Below are positions 37,562 through 44,613 of a stretch of 56,267 nucleotides of DNA, piece by piece (the stretch's first letter is position 1; every line of letters starts with the position of its first letter). The stretch covers positions 1,623,036 through 1,679,302 of the forward strand of contig NZ_LT962671.1 of assembly GCF_900199545.1 (NCBI RefSeq). The letters are read 5' to 3'. The notes beneath the pieces are model-generated. The model was not told where the DNA came from. It made no database searches and worked only from the letters and a program-made list of their open reading frames with translations. Origin of the DNA: Raoultibacter massiliensis. Its GTDB lineage: Bacteria > Actinomycetota > Coriobacteriia > Coriobacteriales > Eggerthellaceae. A program made the translations under genes and the position numbers.

Positions 37562-37837
37562 TTAAACGCCCAGGATGCCCTTCGACGGATCGCTGGCGCC
37601 CACGCCGTTTTCAGCATCGCCGGCTTCGTTGCCGGTTCGCTTCGTGGAGGTATAGCCGCCCCACGCGCGGGCGATGAACTTATCCTTCACAAAGAAGATC
37701 TGCGCCTTCATAAGGTGCGCTTTAGTCAGATCGAACTCGGCCATCGCCTCATCCTGGCTCTTGCCTTCGGCCAAAAGCGCATTCAGCATCTCAGCGCCCT
37801 CGCGAGCGTCGAGCGCCAAGAACTCATCTTCGGTCAT
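37562..37837 (-). CDS. Small uncharacterised protein of the molybdenum-enzyme unit
   Basis: 91 aa; AAGGAGG precedes the ATG. Not recognised. The first 50 residues look helical, with an HTH-like run (LLAEGKSQDEAMAEFDLTKA). Then comes FFVKDKFIARAWGGYTSTKR and a Gly/Ala-rich tail. There are no cysteines and no membrane segment. It directly follows the enzyme and its partner, so it could be a specific chaperone or a regulator. No function can be given. Confidence 0.6.
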   Translation of the reverse strand: MTEDEFLALDAREGAEMLNALLAEGKSQDEAMAEFDLTKAHLMKAQIFFVKDKFIARAWGGYTSTKRTGNEAGDAENGVGASDPSKGILGV

Positions 37838-37926
37838 GTTGCCCTCCTTCGTCGGTCTTCAACACGGATGCCGCGGTCATCAGCCAGGCGGGCCGACGGC
37901 CGCGGCAGTCGCTGCATTCGTACTGC

Positions 37927-38286
37927 TTACAGTTGGAACAGAACCATCGGACGGTCGAACTCGGCCATCTTGGCGGTCATGTCCTCGAGGGTTCCGTAGT
38001 ACATGGATGCGGATTCCTCAACCTGCACGGCCAATGGGCGCTGACCGGCCTTGTCGCCGTTCGTCCCCCAATGATCGGAGAAGATCGACGTCGGGCAGGG
38101 AATATAGAACCACTCCCACGCGTCGCCGTCGTTGCCCTCGCCCTTCTTGAACGGACCGATCTCGACTTCTTTGATGCCGAACTGGTCGATGGGAAGGCCG
38201 AGCTCTTCTTTGCAGGCGATCTCTGCGGCGTGATTGCCGGAGAAATAAGTGTAGTCAACGAGCAAAGCGTATTTCTGATCTGCCAT
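37927..38286 (-). CDS. Ferredoxin-like partner subunit that has lost its iron-sulfur cysteines
   Basis: 119 aa. By eye it follows the iron-sulfur subunit of DMSO-reductase-family enzymes almost end to end: YALLVDYTY, ACKEELGLPIDQFGIK, EVEIGPF, WEWFYIPCPT, SMYYGTLEDMTAKMAE. In the usual sequence CxGCHxCExAC this protein reads FSGNHAAEIAC, keeping only the fourth Cys (C25). In the usual DLCDLC it reads SIFSDH, and the last pair is also gone (PLAVQVEES). It therefore should not bind [4Fe-4S] clusters. It lies 19 bases after the catalytic gene. I infer it is a structural subunit. No export signal. Confidence 0.82.
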   Translation of the reverse strand: MADQKYALLVDYTYFSGNHAAEIACKEELGLPIDQFGIKEVEIGPFKKGEGNDGDAWEWFYIPCPTSIFSDHWGTNGDKAGQRPLAVQVEESASMYYGTLEDMTAKMAEFDRPMVLFQL

Positions 38287-38305
38287 TTATGCCACTTCCT
38301 TTCTG

Positions 38306-40618
38306 TTAGTCCTGGTCGAGACTACGGACGCGGCGAAGGTTGCACATAACGCCCTTATACGGAGCGCCGAAGCCGAGCTTGCCGACGTTGAAGTGCGGCA
38401 CGAGGCTGTTGAAGTTGGACTTCCACACGCCGAACAGGTTGGGCTCTTCGCCATCTTGCTCGGGGAACCACCAGCCGTGGGCGCAGTTCAAGATGCCGGG
38501 CTTGATGACCGGGGTTATCTCGGCCTTGAAGCGGGCTTCGCCGAACATGTTGTAAACCTCGCACCAATCGCCGTCGGTGATGCCGTACTCTTCGGCGGTT
38601 TCGGGGTTGATCTGAACCCACGGCCACGGATCGATCTGGCGCAGCGACGGCACGTGGCGATGCTCGGAGTGGAACGAGCTGTAGCGGCGCGAACCCGAGG
38701 TGGAGAACAGCGGGTACTGAGCAGCAAGATCGGGCTTGCTGATCTGGCTGTAGTTCGGCTCCTCGTAGTACGGCAGCGGATCCTCGCCCCAGGACTCGTA
38801 CAGAATCGAATAGGCTTCGATCTGGCCGGTGATGGTGTTGAAGCCAGGCTCGCCATCGAAACGGAGCAGGCCCTTCTCGTACTTCTCATACTCGAACCCA
38901 TGGGCGCCGGGCTGATACAGCCCCGCCTCGCGGAAGGAATTCCAGTCGTAGCCGACTTCCTTCAGCTGATCGCTGTAGAAGTCTTCGACGGCCTGCGCCA
39001 AAGCATCAAGATCGAGCGATTTGCCGTCGGCGGGCTTGTACCACGGCCACCACGAAGGGTTGAGGCGCTGCCCGAACATCAGGCAGATCTCGACGTCGGA
39101 CTTGCACTCGCCGACTTCAAGCGCCTTGTTCATGGGGCCCATGAACACGGTGTTGCGACCATAGTGCGTCAGCACGATGCCGTTGTGCTCGGCCCAGGTC
39201 GCCATCGGCAGGAAGTAATCGCCCACCGCCATGGCCGTCGGGGTCATGGTGAGGTCCTGGACAACCACGAACTCGAGCTTCTGCAAGGCCTTATGCCAGC
39301 GCTTCGGTTGCGCCGAGCAGGTGGGAGTCAGGAAGTTCGAGCTGTTGAACCAGCCCATCTTCAAGGCATAGGGCTCATCGGACTCCATGGTGTTCAACGT
39401 CTCGTCGGGCTGGGTCGTCGCCATGCCGGTCGACAGGCCCGGCCATGCGGCGGCGCCGATGCGCTTCGACCATACATCGTCGTCCATAGCGCCGCGCTGC
39501 TCCATACGCCACTTGCCGAGAAGCGCCGACGGAGGTCCGAGGGTCAGTCCGCCGGGGCGGTCGATCGAACCGGCGAGAGCAGCCAAGACGATGAACGCCT
39601 GGGAAAGCTGCACGCCGTTTTTGTTCTGGTCGAATGCCAAACCCCACGCCCAGCCGATCGGGCGCTCGGTGCCGATGATGTGCGCGACGCGCTTGATGTC
39701 CTCAACCGGCACGTCAGTGATCTCGGAGACCTTTTCAACCGGATACTCGGCCGCGCGGGCCTTCATCTCGTCGAGGCCGTAGATCCATTTCTCGGCGAAT
39801 TCCTTGTCGTACTCGCCGCTCTCGAACATGAGATTCATGATGCCGAGCGCAAGGGCGGTGTCGGTCTGCGGACGTACCTGCAGGTTGATGTTTCCGTTGT
39901 GCGAGCCGACCCAGGTGATGCGGGGGTCGATCGAGATGATCTTGGTGCCGAGCTTCATCAGGTCGACCAGGCAGTGGCCGAAGAAGCCGTCGCCGTTGGA
40001 CGGCAGGGGCTCTTTGCCCCACACGACGATCCACTTGGGCACGGTGTAGCGCGGATCCTGATAGCTGCCCGGAAGATGGCCGGCGTAATCGAGCTCGGGA
40101 TAGCCCGCGCCCAGCACGTAGTCGGCGATGGAGCAGCGCGGTCCGTAGCACGACCACCCAGACTGCGTATAGCAGCAATTGGGAGACTGCAGGACGGAGA
40201 ACGTGAGCGCGTAGTAGAAAATGCACGCCTCACGACCGGTGCCGCCGAAGACCACGATGGATTCGGGCCCGTAGTTGTTCTGATAGTAGCGCACTTTCTC
40301 GCAGATGGTGTCGAGAGCCTCATCCCAGGTGGTTTCGACCCACTTATCCTTGCCGCGATCCTCGAACGCACGCTTCATCGGGTGGATGATGCGTTCGGGA
40401 GCGTAAGTGTACTCGCGCAGAGCAAGGTTCATCGCGTTGACGCGGCCAGTGGTGATCGGGTTGTCGTCGTCACCCTCGACACGGATGAGCTCGCCGTCTT
40501 TCGTCACGACCTTGACGCCGTATCCGACAGGGTGGCTCCCCGGAGGCGACCACGTGTTGCTGCGGGTTACGACCGTCCCATCCTCGTTCACGGTTTGCCA
40601 TTGTTTACCGTATGCCAT
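38306..40618 (-). CDS. Molybdopterin enzyme catalytic subunit (DMSO reductase family) lacking the N-terminal iron-sulfur site
   Basis: 770 aa; AAGGAAGG precedes the ATG. Mo-bis-pterin landmarks: WVETTWDEALDTICEKVRYY, SIVVFGGTGRE, IVVWGKEPLP, IISIDPRITWVGS, GSIDRPGG, and the C-terminal pterin domain INPETAEEYGITDGDWCEVY. SGWSCYGPRC puts C157 where family members carry the Mo ligand. The family [4Fe-4S] Cys at the N-terminus are replaced: PPGSHPVGYG and GRVNAM stand where PPGC-, -CG and GR-C are normal. There is no Tat signal, so it is cytoplasmic. Family relatives include transhydroxylases, hydratases and dehydroxylases. Substrate unknown; the neighbouring aromatic-acid-type transporter hints at an aromatic one. 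Confidence 0.88.
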   Translation of the reverse strand: MAYGKQWQTVNEDGTVVTRSNTWSPPGSHPVGYGVKVVTKDGELIRVEGDDDNPITTGRVNAMNLALREYTYAPERIIHPMKRAFEDRGKDKWVETTWDEALDTICEKVRYYQNNYGPESIVVFGGTGREACIFYYALTFSVLQSPNCCYTQSGWSCYGPRCSIADYVLGAGYPELDYAGHLPGSYQDPRYTVPKWIVVWGKEPLPSNGDGFFGHCLVDLMKLGTKIISIDPRITWVGSHNGNINLQVRPQTDTALALGIMNLMFESGEYDKEFAEKWIYGLDEMKARAAEYPVEKVSEITDVPVEDIKRVAHIIGTERPIGWAWGLAFDQNKNGVQLSQAFIVLAALAGSIDRPGGLTLGPPSALLGKWRMEQRGAMDDDVWSKRIGAAAWPGLSTGMATTQPDETLNTMESDEPYALKMGWFNSSNFLTPTCSAQPKRWHKALQKLEFVVVQDLTMTPTAMAVGDYFLPMATWAEHNGIVLTHYGRNTVFMGPMNKALEVGECKSDVEICLMFGQRLNPSWWPWYKPADGKSLDLDALAQAVEDFYSDQLKEVGYDWNSFREAGLYQPGAHGFEYEKYEKGLLRFDGEPGFNTITGQIEAYSILYESWGEDPLPYYEEPNYSQISKPDLAAQYPLFSTSGSRRYSSFHSEHRHVPSLRQIDPWPWVQINPETAEEYGITDGDWCEVYNMFGEARFKAEITPVIKPGILNCAHGWWFPEQDGEEPNLFGVWKSNFNSLVPHFNVGKLGFGAPYKGVMCNLRRVRSLDQD

Positions 40619-40679
40619 GTTTTCCTTCCTTCTTTCTTTGGTTCACTCGCTTCACTCACTCGTAAAACCTTGGAAACTC

Positions 40680-40700
40680 GCCGCGCATGCCGTGCGCGGC
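40680..40700 (-). terminator. Hairpin before the catalytic gene
   Basis: GCCGCGCA and TGCGCGGC form an 8-bp stem with a 5-base loop in the 183-base gap after the zinc-ribbon gene. There is no proper T-run. It could attenuate or process the transcript. Confidence 0.4.
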
Positions 40701-40801
40701 TTTCGGACGCTATCGATTCCGTGCATCACCTCCTCGATCCCCTCGGACGGCGCCGGATCAACCGATCGCCGCCCTCCTGCACGGTGCTCTGCCTGCTTGC
40801 G

Positions 40802-41068
40802 CTAAGCGGTCGGAGGTTTCGGTGCGCTGGGAGCGGCAGGGGCTCCCGGCGCTTTCGGGGCGCCCGGAGCAGCGGGGGCGCCCGGAGAGCCGGCAATGGG
40901 AGCCGCATTGGGAAGCGGCTTCGTGCCGTCGAGATACGGCGTGAAATCGCACTTGCAGAACGGGCAGTTCTTCAAGGTGACGCCCGCCATCATCTGAATG
41001 GTCTTGCCGCACTCGGGGCATTTGTTCATGCCGCCGCCGGCGGATGCATCAGCTGGTCTGAAACACAT
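40802..41068 (-). CDS. Single zinc-ribbon protein with Ala/Pro-rich tail
   Basis: 88 aa from the ATG at 41068 (GAGAGG upstream). A zinc ribbon is formed by KCPECGKTIQ and KNCPFCKCDF. After residue 55 come repeats of the type GAPAAPGAPKAP. There is no signal peptide. It is the first gene of the leftward unit leading to the molybdenum enzyme and could be a small adaptor. Function unknown. Confidence 0.72.
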   Translation of the reverse strand: MCFRPADASAGGGMNKCPECGKTIQMMAGVTLKNCPFCKCDFTPYLDGTKPLPNAAPIAGSPGAPAAPGAPKAPGAPAAPSAPKPPTA

Positions 41069-41418
41069 GGTGAACCTCTCTCGTCGATCGCTTCGGTCTG
41101 TTCGGCAGCGCACGCGCACCACGCTTCAGACCCTCGGATATGCCATGCACCCACGCCCGCAGCACCCTGCACGACGCGGATGAGCTCGAAGCATCTGGCG
41201 TTTCTCAGCTTACGGACTGCGCGGCGAGCAACATCGAATCAGGGGGACGTTTTTGCTGCTGCAACCATCGTCCTGCGGGGTTGATTTTCGTCGGACTGTA
41301 GGGTTGGGTGTTTTTATAACCCCAGTTCAAAGGTGCTTTTTTTCACATCCTAGCAACGTGTAAAATCACTTCGATGCGCTATAATCCCGCCAACGTAAAA
41401 GCAGCGTCGGGAGGTCCC
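41069..41418. promoter_or_regulatory. Divergent control region of the molybdenum-enzyme unit
   Basis: There is no gene here. It contains AACC-N12-GGTTGATTTT at 41263-41288 (shared with the region at 44364), GGGTT-N12-AACCC at 41301-41322, and a perfect -10 TATAAT at 41380-41385 for the rightward gene. Runs of T and A near 41310-41345 are unusually AT-rich. A TATAAA reading leftward within the second repeat may serve the molybdenum unit. Roles are inferred. Confidence 0.5.
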
Positions 41419-42006
41419 GTGAAGAACAACAAGGCTTATCTGCCCAAGGATGCATTCGCCCGCCATGAAGATTTCGATGTGTGGTACGCCGATGGAGACA
41501 CCTTCCTGAGCATCAGGGGGGCATGGGAAAGCGAGAGGAGCGAGATTGCGATCTTCGGGCGCATGGGAGGCGAGATGGGAGCCGTCAAACCCGATGCCAA
41601 AGCGCTTGCGTACTATCTGAAGCTCGAGCGCTGGGAATACGTGTTCCACACGCGCCGCCTGTTCCAGGACTACTACGTCAACGGGATGCGCTGGCAGATC
41701 GACGGAACCCTCAGCGAGCCGCCGCTCGACTTCGTGCGCGAGGACGATTCGGTCAAAGACGTGCACGTGCGCGTGGTCGAATTCATGGATCGCGGCGAAT
41801 GCTACGAGATCAAGGCGAAAGACGTGGCGAAGCTGAGGATAGCCGTCGCCGCCGTCATCGCAATGGGCATCAAAGAAGAGTACCGGGGACTGAGCGAGGG
41901 CATCGAGAATCCGAACGCGTCGAGGCTCGAAAAGGCGAAGAACTGGCTGTTCGCAGGCAAGGGGAAAACCTATGAGCAGCTCCTCGAAGAGGATGCCTCC
42001 CGCTGA
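41419..42006 (+). CDS. LURP-one/Tubby-C-like beta-barrel protein (tentative)
   Basis: 195 aa from a GTG at 41419, chosen because GGGAGGT lies just before it. The in-frame ATG at 41374 has no ribosome site and lies before the -10 box. Regular beta-strand alternation with DVWYADGDTFLSIRGAW, LFQDYYVNGMRWQIDGTLS and CYEIKAKDVAKLRIAVAAVI resembles the LURP-one-related fold; this is fold-level impression only. There is no signal or membrane segment. It is divergent from the molybdenum-enzyme unit and ends at a strong terminator. Function unknown. Confidence 0.65.
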   Translation: MKNNKAYLPKDAFARHEDFDVWYADGDTFLSIRGAWESERSEIAIFGRMGGEMGAVKPDAKALAYYLKLERWEYVFHTRRLFQDYYVNGMRWQIDGTLSEPPLDFVREDDSVKDVHVRVVEFMDRGECYEIKAKDVAKLRIAVAAVIAMGIKEEYRGLSEGIENPNASRLEKAKNWLFAGKGKTYEQLLEEDASR

Positions 42007-42051
42007 CAAGCCCGCAGCGGTGCCCCCAAGAAGCGCACCGCAAGCTCCCGA

Positions 42052-42090
42052 AACGTAAAGGAACCCCCTGACCGGGGGTTCCTTTACGTT
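42052..42090. terminator. Bidirectional terminator with a 17-bp stem
   Basis: Arms 42052-42068 and 42074-42090 are perfect complements (core GGAACCCCC / GGGGGTTCC) with loop TGACC, and AT-rich ends on both sides. It separates the convergent 195-aa gene and the MFS gene. Confidence 0.88.
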
Positions 42091-42115
42091 TTCCACGCGC
42101 ACGTGCGGCGAGATG

Positions 42116-43807
42116 CTATTTCGCAGCGGCCTTGTTCTTCGCAAGCTGCTTTCCGCCGAATACGAAGAAGTACACGAACGGCAAGAGCAGGCCGATCGCC
42201 ATGAGCGGCAGCGCGTAGGGCTGCTTCGACCAGTTTTCAACCACCAGCGGGCACACGATGCAGAGAATCGCAAGGATGGCTACGATGACGAGCATCACGA
42301 CGAAGCGCACGGCACCGTCCCTCTCGGAAGCGCCGAGCTTCTCCTCTTCCGCCGCAAGCTGATCCATCGATTTGCCCGCCGTCTCCTTCACGAACAGGAC
42401 CGTGCAGACGAATCCGAGCGCGAACGGAACGATGAGGACGAGTACGACCGTGCTCCAGTTGGTCGCACCTGTTGCCGTTTGGAAGAACGCCATGCCCGCA
42501 ATGCCGCCGAGCACGATGGACGAGGCGGAGCCGCCGAAGCGGGCGAACGCCTGGCACCACGACGTGCCGGTGTTGCGGATGGCGGTCGGATAGCTTTCCG
42601 GCATGAGAGGCTGCACGGCGGTGATCGCGTAGTTCAACGCGAAGCCGAACAGCAGCATGAGCGCGATGCACAGGCCCATGTTGTTCGGGGCGACGAACAA
42701 AGAGCACAGGATGATCGCCACGATGCAGAACAGCCACGAGAAGGCGAGGTTGCGCTTGCGGCCAACCTTGTCCGACACGAAACCGACGGCTATGTTCGAT
42801 GCGATGGCTGCCACGTTGTTCCACGTCTGCAGCGCGACGCTATCGGCCGACGAGTACCCGAGGCCCACGAACCATGTGGGAATCCAGGCATTCATGCCGT
42901 ACACGCAGAACTGGCCCACGAAATAGGCGGCCCAGATGGCGCACGTCGCCACGATGAACTTGCTCGAAAACAGAACCGAGGGCCCGGTCTTCGCAGGCTT
43001 CGGAGGCACGATGAGCAGAGCCGGGTCGTAGGTGTGCGAGGTATGCCGCGTGGCCTGCTCGATCTGAGTGAGGCGCTCGCAAGCCTTCTCCTTGTTACCG
43101 GAGTTCGCATACCAGTGCGGCGTCTCGTGCATCGTGAAGATGAGAACGATGCCGTAGAGCAAGGGAATGGCGCCGATCAGATAGCACAGACGCCAGTTCG
43201 CGTACATGGTTGCCGTGCCGCCGTCGGCAGTCATGTACGTTACCTGGTTGGTAAGTTCGCCGAGCAGCGGCGTCGGGGCATTGCAGATCGGGTTGGCGAT
43301 GAGGCCGGCGAGAACCCAGCCGACGACCATGAAGGCCATGCCGAACGTCACGAACACGCCGCGCTGCTTGGACGGCATGCTTTCCGAGAACACCGTCGTG
43401 ACAACGGGAATGCAGGAACCGACGCCGAATCCCGCGATCAGGCGGAAGGCGGCGAAAAACGCCAGATCGTTGGCGAAAGCCTGCGGCAAGGTGAACAAAC
43501 CGTAGAACATGACGGCGGCGATCAGCGTTTTCTTGCGCCCGAGCTTGTCGGACATGATGCCTCCCACGGCACCGCCGATGACCATGCCGAGCAAGCCCCA
43601 TGTGGTAAGCGAGCCCATGAGCGCGCCGGGATTGGCGTTATCCGGCCAAAACGTATGCGCGACGAACAGGTTGGTCGAATTGACGATCATGAAATCGTAT
43701 CCGTCGAAGATCATGGCGAACGCCAAAAGCACGAAGACTATCCAAGTATGCGAGCTGATGCCAATAGAGTCGATGACCTCTGAGATCGTGAACTCTTTTT
43801 TATCCAT
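42116..43807 (-). CDS. MFS transporter, aromatic acid:H+ symporter-like
   Basis: 563 aa with about twelve helices. AGGGGGG lies before the ATG. It shows the AAHS-type first helix motif FDGYDFMIVNSTNLF and the MFS loop motifs GGIMSDKLGRKKTL and FVSDKVGRKRNL. A long central loop (about residues 240-290) separates the halves, and the C-terminal helices end in a short basic tail. AAHS members import benzoate- and hydroxycinnamate-type acids, so this protein may feed the nearby molybdenum enzyme or flavoproteins. The substrate is not provable from sequence. Confidence 0.85.
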   Translation of the reverse strand: MDKKEFTISEVIDSIGISSHTWIVFVLLAFAMIFDGYDFMIVNSTNLFVAHTFWPDNANPGALMGSLTTWGLLGMVIGGAVGGIMSDKLGRKKTLIAAVMFYGLFTLPQAFANDLAFFAAFRLIAGFGVGSCIPVVTTVFSESMPSKQRGVFVTFGMAFMVVGWVLAGLIANPICNAPTPLLGELTNQVTYMTADGGTATMYANWRLCYLIGAIPLLYGIVLIFTMHETPHWYANSGNKEKACERLTQIEQATRHTSHTYDPALLIVPPKPAKTGPSVLFSSKFIVATCAIWAAYFVGQFCVYGMNAWIPTWFVGLGYSSADSVALQTWNNVAAIASNIAVGFVSDKVGRKRNLAFSWLFCIVAIILCSLFVAPNNMGLCIALMLLFGFALNYAITAVQPLMPESYPTAIRNTGTSWCQAFARFGGSASSIVLGGIAGMAFFQTATGATNWSTVVLVLIVPFALGFVCTVLFVKETAGKSMDQLAAEEEKLGASERDGAVRFVVMLVIVAILAILCIVCPLVVENWSKQPYALPLMAIGLLLPFVYFFVFGGKQLAKNKAAAK

Positions 43808-44613
43808 CAGTCCCCCCTTCAGTGTGAGATCGTTTGACCGGACGCTCCCGATTACGGAAAGCGCAGGCCAGCCATTTGTCTGAAATCACCTTGTACGCAA
43901 TAGCAAGACCGGGTCCGACCGCGTTCGCGCCGCGATGCGGATGCTTCAGTATTTCAGAACCTCACGCCTGAAAATAACGGATGCTTCCGTAGTTTCGATC
44001 GCCGTTTCCATCGGCTCTCTCAACCGACCGAATCGCTCGTCGCCCAGAAGAAACGATTGCGCGCGCCCCCTTTCCCCTTCTCTTTCCCGGTTTCGTTTCC
44101 CTTGCAAGCAGAAGCAACCGCAGTCGATTCCCTGCAAAAGAATCAAGCACATCGAAGGGTACGGAACCGAAATCGAGCGGTCATCGGCTCGCCGGGACGC
44201 TTTCCCCTGGCCCCATCGGTCCGAGGGATCGATTTATCGAAATGCCGCGAACGCAAGCGAAAGCCGCAGAGCCCAAGTGGGCTTCGCATCCGGCGAACCG
44301 GGGTTCCGAAAGACGACGCCGTACTATGCCGCACGGCGGTAAAGATGCGTTTTCGCAGGAGAAACCATCGACCCCAGAGGTTGATTTTTATCGATCTTGC
44401 GGCAGGAGGGATAGCATATATGCTGATGAGAAGCCTAATTAATCGTTTATCGATAGTTGAACAGGGAGAGGCTTCCGTTTATGATGGCGAACAGTGTTTT
44501 TCGGGGGCTCGGCCGGCTCCCACACGATCATGAGGCGCAGAAGGCCGTGCGCCGAAGGGAATCGCTAGGCGATCACTCGACCGCAACGACAGGGGAAAAG
44601 CGAGGTTCCGCTT
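43808..44613. promoter_or_regulatory. Long intergenic region between the MFS gene and the LuxR-type gene
   Basis: About 800 bases with no convincing gene; open frames here have no ribosome site or protein-like composition. It holds AACC-N12-GGTTGATTTT at 44364-44389 (same spacing as at 41263), a perfect 12-bp palindrome AGCATATATGCT at 44413-44424, and an AT-rich stretch with AATTAAT after it. These are likely control elements for the divergent genes. Confidence 0.5.

Noticed and set aside
38393..41284. A 963-codon open frame antisense to the molybdenum enzyme
   Set aside because: It mirrors the real gene in GC-rich DNA, has a low-complexity Arg/Ala/Val-rich translation, no ribosome site, and runs through several intergenic gaps.
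41374..41418. ATG at 41374 as start of the 195-aa gene
   Set aside because: It precedes the TATAAT at 41380 and lacks a ribosome site; the GTG at 41419 has GGGAGGT just upstream.
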